The notes under the pieces are model-generated. The model was not told the origin of the DNA. It saw only the letters and a list, made by a program, of their open reading frames with translations, and ran no database searches. Both the position numbers and the translations under genes were made by a program. Positions 25,315-39,100 of a stretch of DNA of 64,000 nucleotides are shown here, one piece after another (the stretch's first letter is position 1; the number at the start of each line of letters is the position of its first letter). Source of the DNA: Apteryx mantelli (taxonomy: Eukaryota > Chordata > Aves > Apterygiformes > Apterygidae); contig NC_089979.1 of assembly GCF_036417845.1 (NCBI RefSeq), forward strand, positions 120,375,415 to 120,439,414, in the 5' to 3' direction.

Positions 25315-28300
25315 TTCCTACTTGCACGCGCGGATTTCAGCAGAGCCTTCCTGCCTTCCCTCCTGCAGGTACTCTGCAAGCCCTGCCTCAGATGCCACAC
25401 CAACCTGGCTTGGAGGGGAGGGAAAGGAGGAGGTATGCTTGCCAATTCCTATCAAGCTTTTTAATTACTAATCTTATTAACAGGCACATACTGAAGTAGG
25501 AATGCTGGTAAATAGATTATAGAAACGCACACACAGAACTATAAAATTGGTACTTTGGGTGAATAGCTGCTTGGGTTTTGACTGGCATTTCTGGGAAGGA
25601 TGTGAACCTAGGGATTTTTCTCTGCTCACATGCTGGCTTGATGTTGGAAGGAGATAACACTGGGGCAACAGTTAGGTTTTGGAAACTAGAAAATCCTTCT
25701 ACACAGGGTGCTCTCCTCTAGGAGTTGCATTTCTGTGAATGAGGCATCAGCTTGGACTTGGTAACAGAAAGAAGAGGTTTCCACACCATTAGGACTGGGT
25801 TTAGGGGTTGTCAGAGCTGGCTTGTATTTTGAACATCCCTTGCCCTAAGCCAGTCCTCAGGCATCCTGACACGTCCACTCTGATGTGGTAACCTGCAGCC
25901 ATGCTCCCCCCCCCCCCCAACAGCCCAGCATGCTCCCCCATTCCAAAAATGGCCTTAAAACAGCTCCTATCACCCGTATACATCCCCAGCCTGCTTCAGC
26001 CTTGAGTCCAACACCCGAGTATGAGCCTTCAGAAATACCAGGCATGCATTCAAGACCAAAGTCTTAGCCCTCCATGCAGTGTGCATGTGTGTGATGCATG
26101 CAGGGCTCAGGGAGGGCTGACCCACCTTGCAGCAAATAACCACATCTCCCTGCACTTAACCTTCATGCTCATCCCCAATGCTGCAGATGAACTTTTTGAG
26201 GAGCTGCTGTTTTAAAATATTTTTAAGTTTCAGGGATCAAATATATACTAAGGCCATCAGGAAGCTGTGTCTGCAGCCCAGTGTGGAGGCAGAAGGACCT
26301 AGAAGGCCTTTGGGTTGTCTGAATGCACACCAAGATGTCAAATATGGATGTGAACTCGGTGTGCTTGGGCCCCTGCCAAGGCACATTTTGACATCAACCA
26401 CTTCAGACAGGTCTCTCAGGGAAGGAGGCTACCAGCAGTGTCTGTAGCAACAAAAAGGGACTTAATGAGTCCAAGGACTCAGCTTCCTTCCTCTGTCTAA
26501 CTATGGCTCCTTTCAGGTCAGGACTGGGCACCTTTCAGGTCCTTTTTGTGGAAGAGACTCGCTCAGCTGCCGTCAGCCTCACACCTCCAGCACCAGTGAT
26601 TTGCTCCCTGCCAGCACTGCGTGTGCTGCTCCAGCATCCAACATCCTGTCATACACTGGCAGGGCTGAGGTGAGTGTCCAGCAGCATGCACGAGCGAGAG
26701 CCCCTACCAGAAGATCTTTGGAAACAAGCCCAAACTACTGAATACGTTGGGCAGTGTTGCTGAGACCAGCAGAACAACTCCTGGTTAAATTTCCCTGAGA
26801 GGCTCTCCATGCAATCTCCCACCCCACCGTGCTGGGTGTAGACAGTTGCCTGCACCTGTGACTTGCTGACCAGCCATGCGCAGTAGCAAGGTCACAAAGT
26901 GGGACAGAGGTAGCCCCTGCTTTGCAGGCTGGAAAAGGTGATTGTAGAGCTTTATGCATCTTGTATAAGTGAAATCAGTCTTCAAGGCAATGTTTTAGTG
27001 CTGCTGGAAATGGAGATTGACATTCGATAACATCACAGGTAGCCAGACCTTCCAATAGTACAACTTTGAGGGAGCTCACATCCATTCCCATCTTGCCAGC
27101 AGAACTGCAACATGCCAGCTACCCCTGGAAATATGTCACATGGAGAACCCTGAATTCTGCTGGAAGGAAAAATCCAATGACAATTTTAGGGCCATATGCT
27201 ATTAACCTGAAGGACATACATATTGAGAAGCTACTGATATGGTTAACTGTCCCATATCATGAAAACTTTTGCAAATTATTAAGTTAAATATCCATCACTG
27301 TCTGTGGGATTTATTAAAAATGCTTATAAGTAGCTTACAGCATTTAATAAGTCACAGACAAGAGAGCCTTAAAAATAGATAGCACATAGCTAGCACTTGG
27401 GATAATGGTCATGCTTCTGTGTGAATAGATTACTCCTACTGATGAGTGTAATCAAGTTAAACATTTCCTTGGCTCTATACCTCCTTCCCATTACATTTCA
27501 AACTTGTTTACTAATGGACTGGGGAGACTGTGCAGGCAAGGAGGTGTGGTACACTTGGAGCAGGTCAGGCCAGATCAGGAAGTTCAGATGCAGTGAAATG
27601 AATCACTATCTCTCTCATAAATGTCAGCCTTATAAACAGCTGGATCATAAATCGCTGTCTCTTTTTAAAGGCAGTCATGCACACAGGCACCTAGTACAGT
27701 GCCTGTCATCCGGGTATCATCCGCCTTAAGAGATGGGCTCTAAATACCCTTAAAGGTATTTAAACATCTAACACCCAGTGATCCCTGCTATAAGACTTTC
27801 CACACACACACTTCAGATATGCTTTTCCTGATGCAACTCAAGATTTGTATCTCCTTTAAGAATTTCACTTCCTTTGGGTTGGGTGAAGACTTGGGCTTCA
27901 TGTGGAGGGGCAAAGATAAGCTTCCAGACACAAGGACCATTACACTGGTCATTTTAAATGGGGATTAAGAAGAAATTTTTCCCCCCCTACTTACCAAATT
28001 CTAGAGTGTGGGGTTGGGAGAGTGGGTGGGAAAGACTAGGGGTTCATCTTTTCCATAGCAGGCCAGGGAATGACAGCACAGAATGAGAACTGCTCTGTGT
28101 AAACCTAACCAGAAGTAGGTATCCAAAGCAGGGAATCCCATTTCTCACTCAAGTAGAACTGGAAGTACTTAGGTGAAGGTACCAACTGAAAATCCTGGGC
28201 TTGTCTCTTGACACCTGGACAGTAAGATGCCAAGCACTTCTCCCAGCTACTTAAAACACATCAGAAAGGGAGTCTGGGGTCCTAACAACAGGTTGGGGGC

Positions 28301-31300
28301 TACGTCTGGAGGGTGAGGGAGAAGCTTAAGAACTCTGTCACTGAAAGAGATGGAAATGAGGGAGGAAGGAGTAGTAGGCGGCAGTGGAGGATGGCTGGTC
28401 TAGACAACTCCTAGATTATTCTACTAGGTACCCTGGACTTTATTAAGCTACATCCAGTTTTTAGGGCTATGATCCCTACATTTAAGAAAAGGTCTTGTGG
28501 TGCGCTTTCCTTGATGAGCCAGGCATGTGGGAGAGAGACAAAGTGTCAGCAGGAGCCAGCTCTAGTGTTTAGTAACTGCCATTCCTGGAGGCACTCCCTT
28601 CCAGACAGAAACATGCCAGCTGTTGGCATGTTGAATTGCCAAAGGGAAGTGATGGAAGAGTCTTTAAAGCCCCTACAAAAGTTTAGTGAAGCTATCAAGG
28701 AAAGCAGATATACAATCAAGGTAGCAGCTCCAGCTCCCCTTGTATGGTAGTAGATGCCACAGTGTTTTTCTGTTTGGATTTACTGTTCACAGTCACTGCT
28801 TTAAGCTCCATATTTCCTTACTTTAGGAGACAGAGAGAACCCAGATGGATTTCCAGACCTTAGACAACCCATAAGCCATGGCAACTGTAGGGTGATTGCT
28901 CCATGTGTAGTTGGAGATTATGGTTTCTCCTTTAAGCAGTTATTGGCAGTTATTACAGGAATGCAGTTATTCCTTCTAGCTCATTGCTGCCACTTGCCAC
29001 TTGGTTCCAAACTGTAGATGATGCCCCTGAGGTCTGTACTCTGAACTCTTATATTCAGCCCCTTAATGACCCTAAAACTGTTCTGCACTACCTCAATCTC
29101 CAGTGATCAATTAATAATATAAGGCATCCTTATGGAGGCCTTATCCCTAAGAAAACATGCCTGGAAAGAGTCCCTCTTTTCACTCTCCTTGCCTTTCTTA
29201 AGCACCAGAGCTCTAGTCATCTTTGGGCTGTGGTCCTTTTTAGGGTACTCCTTCCACACAGGTGCACTCAATACAGCTCAGAGAATCGCACCTATTTCAC
29301 CCAGACCTCAGAACCAGCTGGTGTAAAACCAAAGAACCCCAACCTGGCATATAACTAAAAGTGAAAGGATACTTGGTCTGTTCAGTCAGTCCTCTGCTTG
29401 CCAATGGATGCCAGTTCAGGCTTTGTCTCTGGGCTGCTTCTGCTTACCAGAAGCTGTCAGCCCTGAGCTCCCCTTTCAGAGCCCTGGCTACTGGTGGATT
29501 GAAATGGGGCTAAACAGAGAACTAATGCCTTGCGAGTGCTGCCTGCCATTGCCACAGGCTCCTGGTTATTAGCTAAAGAAGCAGTCTAAAGGCTACTCTA
29601 CCTCCTTTCCCATCCACTTAGCAGCTGTCTCCACCTGGTTAAAGATGGCATCAATCTACTCAATACCAACCACCATCTACTTGTAACAAATATGCTGAGA
29701 TACTATTAACTGGTTCCTACCAAAAAAAAAAGAAAAAAAGAAAGATACTAAGATACCAATAGATATTAATCTATTAAGATACTAAGACTGCTAAGACAGA
29801 CTGACATGCATCTACCCACCTTTATTTGCAGGACAGTGGATCCCAAATATTACCCAAAATGCTGCCTAATGTTTCAGGATACATCTGTGTGGATGTAGTA
29901 AGACTTGGAAAGCAGATTTTTTTCCTGGAGTATTTGAGAAGGAGAGCAGATCAGAGGGCCTTCGGGGAGAATTTCGTAGGTGGCCAGAACAGGGCAGAAA
30001 TTCTAGGCCAGTGCTTTCACTGTGCCATTGTCAAAATTAACAATCATAGGTTGATCCCTCTGGGCACATTCCCTACTCAAAGCCAGTTAAAAACATTTAC
30101 AGCAGTAATTCTTACCTGCTCACATACAAACTTACCTTCAAATTATATTAAATTTGTTCTTAATAAGTTTTAAAAGGCCTGTCTTCCTAGAGCAGCTTGA
30201 ACTTTGAGCTTGATCATTTCAGCCACCTGGCACCACAAAATGATTCGTGTCGTTTCCTGCGGCAGTAAGAATCATTTGTCTGTGTTTGACAGCATTTGGT
30301 GTCACACACAAACCAACAGTAGTCCTTGATGAAGCTGCAAAGAAATGAACTGAGAAATTTCAACAACTTTTTGGTTGGATCCAAATGTAAGTGCGTCATA
30401 GATGACTGTATATTCCCAGAAGTCAAGGTATATAGGAAATGTCCAAATTCCAGCTGTCTTTACATAGGTCTATCAAATGAAAGAGGATCACTTGCAGTCT
30501 AAGGGTTATGGATTGGGTATTCATTTTATGACATTTAAAGAAAATGGCTATTATTCATAAGAGGAAAAGAGACTGAAGAGTTAAAGAGCATTAGGGAATA
30601 TATGGTCTCATTAAGAAGGCAGCAGTACTACTGGCTTATCTATTAATGACCAACTGTTGAACTCTAGTAATTGTTACAGTGAAGGGGTGTTTTTTGGCTG
30701 TCAGAGTCAATACTAGTGAAGCTGAGCTGCCTAGATTTCATTCCTGCAGGAAAATATCCTTCACTTTGCAAGCAAAAGCACAGCTTGAAAGAGATTTGAT
30801 TCCTGCAGATCAGCCAGTTATGGAGAAATTCTGTTTCCTTCAGGCATAACTAGAGAGTTAACAGCTCAAGTGGAAGAAATGGATGGTGCTTATTTGAGCA
30901 GTGTAATGAACTTCCAATGATCAAAGGCTAGTAGATACTGTATTAGAACTTACACTTCAGAGAGAGAAGTGCAGTTAAAAAAAAAACAAAACAAAAAAAC
31001 CACACGTGATCAGGAGATTCAAATGTCATCTCTATCTCCTAAATATTGTACCTATCTCAAAAAAAGGAGAATTGCGATCGTATAATGCCACAGATCTTTT
31101 TTGAGAGGCAAAGAGACAATGTATTTTTATCAAAAGCTCCATCAAAACACATTTACCGTAACCATTCATCAATACAAACCAAGAAGAGCATCACACTAAC
31201 CTCATATTCTCCTCACTAGCAACCTGCAAAACAGATAATCAGTCAAAGTCAGTGTTTAAATTTTGCACTTTAGAGCTCTCTATAGGACTGGCCTTACACA

Positions 31301-32574
31301 TTTGATAAGGTCTGTAACCACTTTCTACGATGAACTTACTTCACTGAGACCTATGCATATGCTGAAGTTGAGAGTGTACTTCCCTGCTGAAACGCTGTCT
31401 AAGCAGATGATGAAGGCCTATCAGAGATTCAATATTCTAGCTAAGTCAGAAGCCAAGAATTTGTCATAAAAGAGAAAAATAGCAGAAATCATGAGATTCT
31501 CTGCCTTTCTTAAACTGTTCACCTGACATTTTAACAATAGTAACTGATCTTCTTAAAGTGAGTTCCATTACAGTGAAAAACACTTGCAACATTCATCCAG
31601 ACAAGTAGTCCTGTTAATGTCAGCATAACGACTCTGAGCAAATGCAGGCCAGAAAGCTCTTTGATACATCTGTGTTCAGAACTTAATATTTTAGTGACTG
31701 TACAAGAGACAAAGGAAAAAAAAAAAACCACACACACACACAAAACCTTTTCATGAATTTAACTTAATGCTGCATGTGGAGTATGTAATCCCACAAAGCC
31801 CTACTATCGTGCTACAGCAATAATAAGTTGCTACAGATGCAGAGCTTTATCCAACCCAATCCTGTTTAATTAATGGGGGAAAAAGCACAAAAAAAGACTG
31901 CAGAAAATACGACAATTTTAACAGCTATGCCCTTTTGAAAGAGAGAGAGAGCAAAAATGGTCCCAAGCAGCTCCAGAGACAAGCTTCTGTTGTAGATGCC
32001 AGTTTCTGCAGCCTCCAGCACACACACAAACCTTTTCCCAGCCCAAGCACTGGTGTGCTTTCTTACAGCTGGTTGATGTGGTGCAGCCCTTGGCATGAGT
32101 TTATAATTTACATGTTTGTATTATTTCTAGCAATATCCTTTATTGATCTGCCACTATTTCCTACAGGTATAAGAAAACAGCTAAATAAAGTGTTCCCCGT
32201 AAAGAAACAGCTCCTTAAAGATGAAATTTTTGAAAACATAATGGTTTTATTTGGAGTAATATACAACATATCAACAGGGAAAGATGAACAAGTAAAAAGC
32301 ACTATAAATAGGCTGCCAGATGAATCCAGGGCAAAGGATTTCAAGTACAAGATGTGAGAGAAAAAAAAACAAAACTCTTTTCAGTGAGGCTGCAATAGGA
32401 AAGGAGGTGAAAACATCTAAAATAACTTATCTCCTGAGAAAGCTGCTTCATTAGCAACTTAGGCTTTTTCAGATTGTCATCTTAACACTAGGAATATTGG
32501 GAAGAATCAGAATTCCAATGTTCAGATTTGTTTCAAATAAATTCAAGGGCAATAGCATAACTGCAATTAATGGC
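25315..32574. other. SLC6A20-LZTFL1 intergenic region
   Basis: About 7.3 kb between the SLC6A20 start codon and a probable LZTFL1 poly(A) signal. The SLC6A20 promoter and any 5' UTR should lie just right of 25314; there is no CpG island, consistent with a tissue-restricted gene. A C12 run is near 25908. I recognise no gene. Exon-like + strand stretches near 31258-31469 and 32166-32357 are treated as findings. Part of the right end may be a longer LZTFL1 3' UTR. Confidence 0.5.
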
Positions 32575-32580
32575 TTTATT
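32575..32580 (-). terminator. LZTFL1: Candidate LZTFL1 poly(A) signal
   Basis: TTTATT on the + strand reads AATAAA on the LZTFL1 strand, about 590 nt beyond its stop codon. Further AATAAA candidates on that strand occur nearer 32240 and 32138, so the true 3' end could be further left. Confidence 0.4.
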
Positions 32581-33170
32581 TAAGACTGCCAGATGTTTCC
32601 CCTATGCAGTATATTTACCTCATTATCTCAAGAACAACCTCTAGCAAAATGTTACTGATCAAATTTTGCTGAGGGATCAGACATCCAGAGTGAATAATAA
32701 TACTACAGAACTAGTGTCTTTTTTCCCTCCTGCTCTTTTCTTCCACTGATGTAATTTTCAGAGATAATGCCACATCATGGCTATGTGAATGAAAGTAACA
32801 ACTGGAGTTTTCACCTCAGAGACATCTAAGAAAAAACTAATACTTATTTTATCTTTTTTTCTTTTCTTAATAAAAATAAACATTCTTTGTAAAGAATTGT
32901 CTCAGTTCTTCAATAAACTACTGTTTGCTGTTTCTCAGGGAATGTGCAAAGATAACAATTAAAGACATTACTACAGAAACTAATATCCATGACTTAAGTT
33001 TAGAAGGAAGTAAGGTAGAAGTTTCAGCATCTTATTAGTATTAATAAAAAGTTATTTTAAGCACTAGAAGCAGAAAGTAAACCAATCAAAACAAAAATAC
33101 TATAAAAATAACACCAAGTCTACATTTTCTTTCTATGGCAGCTTCTGATAGATCAGATGTTCTTTGTAAT

Positions 33171-36100
33171 TTAGTCCTCTGGCTCATATCTGAGGATAAA
33201 AAAAAAAAAAAAAATCAAAACAGAGTAGAAAATACCTAAAAGACAATTTGTTTCTAAAGAAAATATAAAACTCAAAGAATTACTGCTGTTTGCAGTATGT
33301 TCATGTCAACATTCACTATATGACTTAGGTCACAGACAAATATATGTAATTTTTAGACTATTTTCTCCTTTTGCAATTGGCCAGTTTACAAAACAGTAGA
33401 ATGAGGGAATGAACAGGAGCCCACCCACAAATCCTGGAATACTGGCAGAAAAGTTTAAACAGCTCTTTGAATTTCCACCCCTGCCCTCGCACAGCATAGG
33501 TCTAAGGAATCAGTGTTGCCAAAGATCACTTGCCATTTACAGAATGATAGTCTTCTACTTAATTTAAGGGCCAGGGTGTATCTTTATTACTCAATACAGG
33601 CCTAACCCTGCTTACATACTGGGTACTTCTCACTCTTATAAACAAATGTGTAAGAAATAAGATAATGCCAAAGCAGCAGGTACTTCTCCCTTCTGTATCT
33701 ATGTGTGTAGCATTTGAGGTCTTAACTACCATACCATGGATATTGAGCTTCCCTTCAGGATACTACATATTCTCATTATTTGCTAGGCAATAGCTGCTGT
33801 TGCACACATCAGTCTTATTCACCTAGCATCCATTAAAAGGACTGGCCTATCAAAAGTCAGGAAACAGCTTAGTAGAAAATCTTTTCAAAGGAAATTTTAG
33901 AATCTGTTTTAGATACTTTCACAGTTATACAAATAAAATGGGAGTAGATCATGCATCTTGTTTGGACAGTCAGAACAGTACCACTTACTTAGAAAGCTTT
34001 TTACGTAGATCCTTTATCTGTTCATTCTTCTTTATAAGAATCTCTTTCATGTTGCAGTAGGCAGCTGTTTGCTGAAATTTCTTCTCTAATTCCTACATAG
34101 CAATAACACCAAAATATTGTTTACTTATATATTAAAACTAGGGTAATATGCTTTTTAAAGATGACTTTTTTCCTCCTTAGGTTTCAGAACACTGGTTTCT
34201 CTAACAATTCCCTATTCAAATTTAGCTGAAGTCAGCTAATAGATTAAAATGTTATTATCAGGAGAGAAAGACAGAAAGACAGGCTTTATTTTCTAAGGAA
34301 GTCAGGCTAAAAAATCTTCTGAAGATTGGGAATACAGTTTGCATTCCTGTAATTATATGCATATGAATGGGCAATATTTAAGCATTCATCTAGTTATATT
34401 CACGCAGTGAGCTGTGTATTTGCTATTTTACATATAACCATGTTTTTCCACAGACAAAAATATGCTTGCACCAATGTGACTCTAGTAAACTTGTGGTCCT
34501 TGCACTCTGGTGCATGCTTGTTAAATTCTTAATCAGTTAAAAAGTGAGCAAGGAGCCCATCTTTACATTACAAAAAGCTGACCTTTTCAGCTGTGGATAG
34601 TTGATCTTGAACCTTAAGCAAGTCATGCTTTGTTGTCACCAAGTTCTCTTCCAAGGATTTTTGATTTGCAGTAGAGTCATTCAGGGTCTTCTCAAACTGA
34701 CATTTCAAAGCTGCCACTTTATTTTCCAGTTCAGTTATATCCTGGTTTACATTAGCCTTCAAAAGAAGAAATATTTAAAATGTCAAATGCAAAATTCCAT
34801 ATAAAATGGGTATGTGTTAATTTTTATGACTTATGTCTTCACTATTGTAAAACCCAACCTAAAAGTGCTTTAACTAACTAAAGTAAGAAATTCCACACAT
34901 TAGAGAATACTGAAAAAAAATACACTTCTAGATTTAAAAATTGTTAATAAATGCATTTTAAAGATGATTGGAGCATTTTTTCTGCCAAGTTGAGATATCA
35001 AGTTCTTGTTCTTCGCTTCTTTATAAGAATTAGGTGAAACTATGTAATGAAGCGTAACACAAGAAGTTATTTAGCATATGGAAATAGTATATTACAGTTT
35101 AAGATCAGAATATCTATGTCACATTTTTAAAGCCATTATCACAGCCGTTTTAAAAGTCATTAGTGTAATACATTGTAGGAAAGGATGACAGTGTTAAGGA
35201 TCATATTATCAATCAGGCACTGATGTTGCACTGTTTTCTGATGAGACATAAAAAAACCCATCTCCACAGTTGCTTGTGAGGCAACTTCCATAACTGTGAG
35301 AGGAAACAACCTGACCTCTTTTTACCATCAGCCCTGGGCTGCTATATTCATGTAACTGTTCTGTGGTTTTCAAAAAAAAAAACAAAAAAAAAACAAAAAA
35401 CCCAAACAACCCCCCTCCCCCAAACAAAAGGGCTCTCAAAAGCATAATGACCCAGGATGAGGCTGAACTACCAGCACCTTAAAAAGAACAAACCCCTAAA
35501 ACTAAGGAAGCTTTGCTTCATTTTCTGTGTGGGAGGTGGTGAGTGTAGGCACTATTATCAATTGTATTCCTACGTAGAAGGAAAGCTTATTTTGAATTTT
35601 GATACCTAGTCCAAAACTGCACTGCTGAAAAACACCACAGAGTATAATTTGTTTCAGATTAGAAAAACGGTCACTGTCTGTTCTGAACTGTGACACTGAA
35701 AGAGTTAACTACATTAACATTCTAAATCCCCAAGTTAAAACTACATTAAAATTCTAAATCCTCAAGTTAAACCAATACATCAAGCAGTTCCTCCCAAACT
35801 GTGGTCCACATTTGTTTTGTGGAATCATATTTAAGCTATAAAGAAAAATAATTAGAAATTACTGAGATAAGAATTGTTCCTTAAAAAAACTGTTGTAGTT
35901 TAGCAGCCATTTGTTTGTCCAAAGAGTTTGAAAACTACTGCTTAAAATCATATGAACCCAGATGCACATTATCAACATCCATCTTAAAAAAACGTGGAGT
36001 GAAACTAGAAGAAATGTAGAATTTTCTCCAAACAACTAATATATTCAGTGATTAAATAAAATGGTATATTTCAATACTATATCTACTAGCTAGTTTTAAC

Positions 36101-39100
36101 TGCCTATATATGCCCATAAATAAATAATATAAGAGCAAGTGAGGAAGGTGATAGATTATAGAGAAGAAATTAGGACGTGAAAGCTGCAGATAGTCAGCAG
36201 CCCTGACATTCAGGCCAGTTCATGTTTAACCCCAAAAGAAGGATGAGATTTGGTTCCAGTCTTTTCAAACTACAATCCAGGATTTAATACAACTCTTTAA
36301 TATTAAACCTTTATCTATTTTATTAAACCTTAAATTATTAAAGAAAATATTTGCCATGACTGATAAATTCCCTAAATAATACTGTACTGAATACAGATTT
36401 TGAAAGTTACTAGACAAAATTAGAGAAGAAAGCCAAGTACATACCATAAACCCCCAGTTAGAAAGCAAAATAAAAAGAAATCATGATTAAAACATGAAAA
36501 TTGAAGTGGAAATAGTGAACTTGAAAGCTTGCTTCAAATCTGAAAATACTGCAGGAATTAAAAACATCAGTTTCTCAAAAGAATGGGATTAAAGTGTTCT
36601 AATTTTGCTAAAAGTTTGAACTAAAATATTTTAAATTTAAGACAAAAAATCAAATATGAATAAACTTGAGAAAATCCTTATTATTAACAAAATAAAGGTA
36701 CAGGCTTAAAGAAAAATACTAAAGTGACGTGAACAGATTTTCCTATGTCAGTCTATAGGAGCACTACCTTTTAATGTTTTTTTCTGTAGCAACAACTAAT
36801 CGTGTCTGAATCCAACATTTACAGAAAAGATTCAAAACTTTGTGTAGTAAAAATACCTGGTGAACCATTTTTGATAGTACGTTGATATGGGTAGAATTAT
36901 TTAAAATTAAACATTTGCCATCTGACCCACGCTCATTGACGTTTGTGGCAAAACTTCAACTGATGTTTAGGAATATACGATCGGGACATACATGCATGCA
37001 TTTAGGTTTTTAAAATCTGAATCAAGAAGAAGCAAGTCTGGCTTGTGCATGTCTTTATCAAGCAACTGTGATAAATGCTGGAAAAAATAAGAGTTTTATT
37101 GTTGCTATAAAAAACAGATTAGATGTCATTGTTTTATTAGCAAAAAGGAGGAAACAGACGTAAACTTACCTTTGTTAAAATAAATATTGCCCTTGAAAAT
37201 ATGAACTCTGAAGTAATACTTTCTGATAGTATCTTATCATGGTCTATGTGACACAAAATATGTCATAAAATAAACTAACATACTAGGTTATCTGCTGACT
37301 GACAGACCAGCAGAAACACGACAACGTCAGCAGGAACATGACAATACTAAGCTGAACCTTTATATTTGCCAGAAAGGAAACATACCACACAGACCAATTA
37401 ATGGCATAGTAGTGATAAATACTGGGGAAAAAACCCTGACAATTACATTACCTTTTGATCTCCCTGGATCATCTGTAAATCTTTCAGTGACTTCTCTAGT
37501 TTGGCCTTTTCATCTAGTGCAGTTGTAGCCTGCAAAAAAACCTCATAAGCATATTTTCATTGAAAACATGACAATAACAACAATTATATTCTTATTTGAA
37601 TAGTTTTAATATTTAAATAACATTAAGTATCCAAGCTCGCAGTGAATTTACCTGTGTTTCTATTGTCTTGAGTCTGGTCTTCAATTTTTCATTTTCTTCT
37701 TGAAGTCTAGCAATTTCCTTTGGGTAAATAAACAAGAAATAGTTCGCGTGTGAACACTCTTGTGCTATTTTCAGTTTTCCAAATATTTCAAGTAAGAAAA
37801 TAAGCCTAACAGTTCAAGAAAGCAAGAATGCTTGTAAATGCTTGTAAAGATGGCCTTGCTGATAAGGATTACTGACTTCATAAGCCTGACGTGCAAGTTA
37901 TTGCATCTTCTGCCTCAGATAGCAAGGAATTAAATATATATGAGCAGTTATACTGTAATCTATAAGACCTCTCACTTAAATTTAACATTTGTTTTACTGA
38001 ATCAGGGTCAATAAGTTTATCATCTTGCAGTATAATGGTTCATGATAACAAAATTGCATGTTAGAGATACAAATCTCATTGCTGTTTATCACTTATATTT
38101 TCAATTAACAGGCAGGTAATAATTTATTCACAGTTCCTACCTAAAAGAGAAATATCAGGCTACTGCTTATAATGTTCTGTGTCACAGGAAATAACCATGT
38201 TTTAAACCAGTCATGGTAAATTTACTATTTAAACTTTGAATTATTTTTGAGACAAAAAGATATCAGATGCACATAGTTAACTAAACCTGTTGTGAAACAG
38301 ATTCTGAATTTACTTTTAAGAAATAATTACATTGAGCTATAAGTAAAACAGAAGTACGAATGTTTTAATTATCTTAAAAGGTAATAACAATCATGACTGA
38401 GACACTGTTCTTGACAGGCCCCTTTGGTAATGCAGCCTGGAAGACAGAAAATGCAACTCTTCATTGAATAGCTTCTTGGTTCCTCGTGCTTTAAAAACGT
38501 ATTGTAAGATGTGTGGCATTTTTAAATAGCCAAATAAGTTCAATCTGTAATAAAAACTGTTGCTAATATTAAGTATTAGAACATGTTTTACAACTATGAA
38601 CATTTTTAACAAGTGGGAAATTAGGCATTTTCAAATTTAGTAAAATTCAAGTTCTTTCTTAAGTTCTTGTTTCTTTAGGAGAAATTTAAGCTACAAAAAA
38701 AACCCCAAAAGATGGAATTTAATAGGACTGACTTCAAGCAATACAGAAAATTCCCGATATCCTAATCATTTCAGCCAGCTACATATTTTAATTTACTTCC
38801 TTGTAGGAAGTCCAGCTTCATGAAACACAGCTGAATAGTAGTTTCTACTAACTTTAGTCATTAAATGGAAAAGTAAAAAATTACAAAAGCCAAAGTGTCT
38901 TTGCAAAAGGGAGTTTAATATTGCAATAAATGCTAGAGGCCATAACCAAACAGTAAATAAAAGGTACTTCAGAATATTTATTAATATATTAGCATTTTAC
39001 TTTGCATTCCGTTGTATATAACATTCACTGCTGAATAGTGAAAGATACATTATACAAATATTACTGTACAGCTTTCCAGTTCAGCTGAATATGCAAAACA

